Made by a program: the position numbers and the translations under genes
Shown: piece after piece, positions 61,629-64,000 of the stretch
Numbering within the stretch: the first letter of the stretch is position 1
How the letters are laid out: each line of letters begins with the position of its first letter
Assembly: GCF_019890675.1 (NCBI RefSeq)
Contig: NZ_JAIOAA010000002.1
Coordinates: forward strand, 496,001 to 560,000
Reading direction: 5' to 3'
DNA from: Micromonospora sp. PLK6-60
GTDB taxonomy: Bacteria > Actinomycetota > Actinomycetes > Mycobacteriales > Micromonosporaceae
Length of the DNA: 64,000 bases
Notes under the pieces: generated by a model
Database searches by the model: none
What the model saw: the letters and a program-made list of their open reading frames with translations, nothing else
Told to the model about the DNA's origin: nothing

Positions 61629-63593
61629 TCAGCGGCGGCTGGTGCAGACGGGACGGGCGGTGGCCACGGTGTCCGTCGACCAGACCACCGCCACGGTGAA
61701 GCAGAAGTCGTTGGCCCGGTCCAGGTTGTAGACGATGAAGTTGTCCGTCCCCGCCGGCAGCCGCTCGATGATGTTCGGCTGCTGCCCGGCGCGGGCGGCG
61801 GAGATCACCACCGGTCCCTCGCCACCGGCCGGGTACGTCCAGTCCAGGACGATGTTGTCCCGCTGGTCGCGCAGGGTCACCCCGGTCGGCGGGCTGCCGG
61901 GCGAGGCGGCGGGCCGGGGCGTGGCGGTGGGCGCCGCCGACGGGGCGGCCGGGGAGGTCCGCTGCGACGGTGGCGGGGTGTCGCCGGACGCGGCGAACCG
62001 GGAGACCCCGGCGATCACCGCCACGGCGCCCAGCAGCACCACGACCACCCCGCCGACCACCAGCGGCAGCATCCGGTTGCGCGCCGGCGGCGGCGGTTCG
62101 GGTGGCCGGGGGACCAGCACCGGCAGCAGGCTCGACGGCTGCTCGTACTCGCCGTAGGGGCGGACCGTGCGCACCCCGGGCGGGTCGGCCGGGTCGCCCG
62201 CGCGGTGCGGCTCCGGGGACGGCCGCGTCGTTCGCCCGGCGTCCGGGTCGGCGAGCTCGTCCGGCGGCCACCAGCCGTCGTCGAACGGGTCGACCGGGTC
62301 GGTGTCGGGCGGCGTACGCGGGGTCGGCACGCTGGGGTGCGGCGTGGCCGCCGGCGGGTACGCCGAGCCGTCCGACCAGGCTGCCGCCGTGGGTCCGAAG
62401 GGCCCCGGCGACGGGTCAGGCTCCGGTCCGAAGGACTCGGACGGCGACCCGGGCCGGTGTCCGAACCGATCGGGCGGTGGCTCGGACGCAGGGCCGAACG
62501 GGTCGGTCGTCGACCCGGGGTCGTACCCGAACGGCTCGGGCGATGGATCGCGCTCGGGTCCGAACGGCTCGGCCGGTGACTCGGGCCGGTAGCCGAACGG
62601 TTCGCGCGTCGCCTCGCGCGGGTGTCCGAACGGGCCGGACGCCGGGTCGGGCCCGTAACCAGCTGGCTCGGGCGCGTATCCGAACGGTTCGGCGGGGGGG
62701 TCGGGTGCGTACCCGAAGGGGTCGGGCGGCGCCGCATGCCCGGTCGGGGCGGTGTGGCCCGCCGGGTCGGGTGCGAACGGGTCCGGTTCCCTCGGGTGGT
62801 GGGCGAGCGGGTCGGGCGCGGGCGGCCCCTCGGCCGCCGGCGGCACCCGGGCGGCCGGGACCACCGGGCCCTCCGGCGGCGCGGGCGGGACGTCGTCGGC
62901 GCAGACGTGGATCGGGTCGGCCGGCGCCCGGGACAACGCCGCCACCTGGGCGGTGAGCGGGTCGTCCGGGCCCAGGTGCTGCCGGGCCAGCTCCTCGGCC
63001 AGCGCGAAGCTCTGCCGCGCCTCGGCGAGCCGGCCGCAGTCGCGCTGCATCCGGCCGAGCCGGGCGAGCATCTTGATGCCGCTGGGATGCTCGTCGCCGT
63101 AGACCTCGCGGTGCAGCTCCCAGGCGTCCAGCAGCCGGTCCCGGGCCAGCGCGCACTGGCCGCGCGCGTATTCCACGGTGGCCAGATCGGCGTGCGCGGC
63201 GAGCACCCGGGGCGACTCCGGGCCGTCCCGGGCGGTGAGCTCCAGGATCACGTCGGAATAGAGCCGCGCCGCGCGGGCGTCGCTGCCGACCCGGTGCAGC
63301 ACGGCGGCGAGGGTGGCCGCGGCGGTGATGCTGCGCTCGTCGGAGCGCCCGTAGAGCCGGGTGGCGGCGGCGTGGGTGAACGCGGCCCAGCCCCGGGCCG
63401 AGTGCGCCTCGCCGAGGGCGATCAGCACCTTGGCCTGTAACCCGGTCGCCTCCGCCAACTCCTCGCTGGCGTTGGCCGGGCGGGGGTCGGCGTCGGCCAG
63501 CGCGTCGGAGAGCAACTGCCGAGCGCCGGCCAGGTCGCCGTCGGCCACCAACTGGTGGGCCTGGAGGGTCAGTTCACCGAGGCGGGAGGGCAC
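61629..63593 (-). CDS. TPR protein with PFG-repeat linker, single membrane helix and extracytoplasmic Fn3-like end
   Basis: 654 aa, GTG start. Residues 1-225 contain TPR-like helical repeats (LAGARQLLSDAL, ARGWAAFTHAAATRLY, ARDRLLDAWELHREVYGDEHP, ARQSFALAEELARQHLGPDDP). A Pro-rich section follows, with about ten EPFGY/DPFGP/GPFGH units, then a membrane helix (LPLVVGGVVVVLLGAVAVIAGV) and a Pro/Ser/Ala spacer leading to a beta-rich end (VTLRDQRDNIVLDWTYPAGGEGPVVI...FCFTVAVVWSTDTVATARPVC), Fn3-like with two Cys. TPR at one side and a sensor-like domain outside suggest signalling or scaffold function; not a known system. Confidence 0.78.
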   Translation of the reverse strand: MPSRLGELTLQAHQLVADGDLAGARQLLSDALADADPRPANASEELAEATGLQAKVLIALGEAHSARGWAAFTHAAATRLYGRSDERSITAAATLAAVLHRVGSDARAARLYSDVILELTARDGPESPRVLAAHADLATVEYARGQCALARDRLLDAWELHREVYGDEHPSGIKMLARLGRMQRDCGRLAEARQSFALAEELARQHLGPDDPLTAQVAALSRAPADPIHVCADDVPPAPPEGPVVPAARVPPAAEGPPAPDPLAHHPREPDPFAPDPAGHTAPTGHAAPPDPFGYAPDPPAEPFGYAPEPAGYGPDPASGPFGHPREATREPFGYRPESPAEPFGPERDPSPEPFGYDPGSTTDPFGPASEPPPDRFGHRPGSPSESFGPEPDPSPGPFGPTAAAWSDGSAYPPAATPHPSVPTPRTPPDTDPVDPFDDGWWPPDELADPDAGRTTRPSPEPHRAGDPADPPGVRTVRPYGEYEQPSSLLPVLVPRPPEPPPPARNRMLPLVVGGVVVVLLGAVAVIAGVSRFAASGDTPPPSQRTSPAAPSAAPTATPRPAASPGSPPTGVTLRDQRDNIVLDWTYPAGGEGPVVISAARAGQQPNIIERLPAGTDNFIVYNLDRANDFCFTVAVVWSTDTVATARPVCTSRR

Positions 63594-63650
63594 GCCCCAT
63601 CGTGCTCAGCCGACGACGGTATGTACAACCCCTGGGCCCGCCCGGTTTGG

Positions 63651-64000
63651 TCAAGAACCGGTCAGGTGATCGGCGAGGGCCTCGCTGATTCGCCGCAACT
63701 GGTCCACCTGGGCCGGGCTGAGCTGGTCGAACAGGTGCCGGCGGACGCCCGCCACGTGGCCGGGCGCGGCGGCGCGCAGCGCGGCGAAGCCCTCGTCGGT
63801 GAGGACGGCGAGCTGGCCGCGCCGGTCGGTCGGGCAGTCCTCGCGCCGGATCCAGCCGCTGGCCTCCAGCCGCGTCGCCGCGTGCGACAGCCGGCTGCGC
63901 GAGGAGCCGGCGGCGTCGGCCAGCTCGCTCATCCGCAGCGTCCGCTGGGGCGCCTCGGAGAGCCGCACCAGGATCTCGTAGTACGCGTGCGGCATGCCGG
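63651..64000 (-). CDS. MarR family transcriptional regulator, 5' end beyond the right edge
   Basis: The visible part ends at 63651 and the frame continues past 64000. MPHAYYEILVRLSEAPQRTLRMSELADAAGSSRSRLSHAATRLEASGWIRREDCPTDRRGQLAVLTDEGFAAL is the MarR winged HTH (RMSELAxxxGxSxSRLSHxxxRLExxGWIRRE, wing CPTDRRG). MarR proteins usually have about 30-40 residues before MPHAYYEIL, so ATG 63995 is unlikely to be the start. Confidence 0.88.
   Translation of the reverse strand, partial: GMPHAYYEILVRLSEAPQRTLRMSELADAAGSSRSRLSHAATRLEASGWIRREDCPTDRRGQLAVLTDEGFAALRAAAPGHVAGVRRHLFDQLSPAQVDQLRRISEALADHLTGS

Noticed and set aside
61489..61731. 80-aa plus-strand reading frame starting MARIIATNGLWPFFF
   Set aside because: It passes through the intrinsic terminator and the palindrome and has no ribosome binding site; a leader peptide is not supported.

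Overview
The window is very GC-rich (my estimate is above 70%), densely coded, mostly GTG/ATG-started DNA of an actinomycete. The nearest fit is the Micromonosporaceae (a Micromonospora-like genome). Evidence: a BsaP-type small protein behind bioB, a DevR/DevS pair, F420- and mycothiol-type enzyme families, a Scr1/DUF397 remnant, a Thermobifida-like GH9 cellulase with a CelR/CebR-type operator, and several families of dispersed intergenic palindromes. I could run no searches; all names rest on motifs and domain architecture read from the sequence.

Layout. 0-5 kb: truncated aldehyde dehydrogenase, an LPxTG wall protein and a secreted GH9-CBM3-Fn3-Fn3-CBM2 cellulase. 5-10 kb: DUF488, GNAT, then a divergent biotin locus (bioB-bsaP leftward, bioF-bioD rightward) with a 59-bp tandem repeat between bioF and bioD. 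10-20 kb: two-component system, ABC transporter, P450, methyltransferase, alkane hydroxylase AlkB, TetR. 19.8-21.1 kb: five tRNA genes in two partly duplicated clusters (Gly-Cys-Val, then Gly-Val), followed by a secreted lysozyme-like protein.

23.4-35.1 kb is the most coherent functional island. It has a DevR-like response regulator, a double-GAF DevS/DosS-like kinase that keeps the heme-ligand motif, two Acg-type nitroreductases, a P1B ATPase fused to a hemerythrin domain, phosphoketolase and two universal stress proteins. This gene set resembles the mycobacterial dormancy (DosR) regulon. Four related 14-bp palindromic boxes of the form GGGNCNNNNGNCCC lie in its promoter regions, so I propose an O2/NO/redox-controlled regulon here.

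35-44.8 kb: SDR/TetR operon, PP2C phosphatase, a small HTH plus Clp-N protein pair under two palindromic operators, and a lipid-phosphate cluster (diacylglycerol kinase-like, YihY, double PAP2, EEP hydrolase). 44.9-51.9 kb: FtsX-type permease, GH5_8 mannanase with a repeated operator, and an ECF sigma factor with a YCII partner. 52-54.7 kb: HTH-hydrolase operon with tandem operators, then a decayed patch (truncated Scr1, truncated opposite-strand gene, frameshifted VOC protein). 54.8-64 kb: Spo0M-like protein, a duplicated GDPD enzyme, a HelD-type RNA polymerase recycling ATPase whose 5' end carries an outward consensus promoter immediately followed by an intrinsic terminator, a TPR membrane protein and a truncated MarR regulator.

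No rRNA, CRISPR array, prophage or recognisable insertion sequence was seen.
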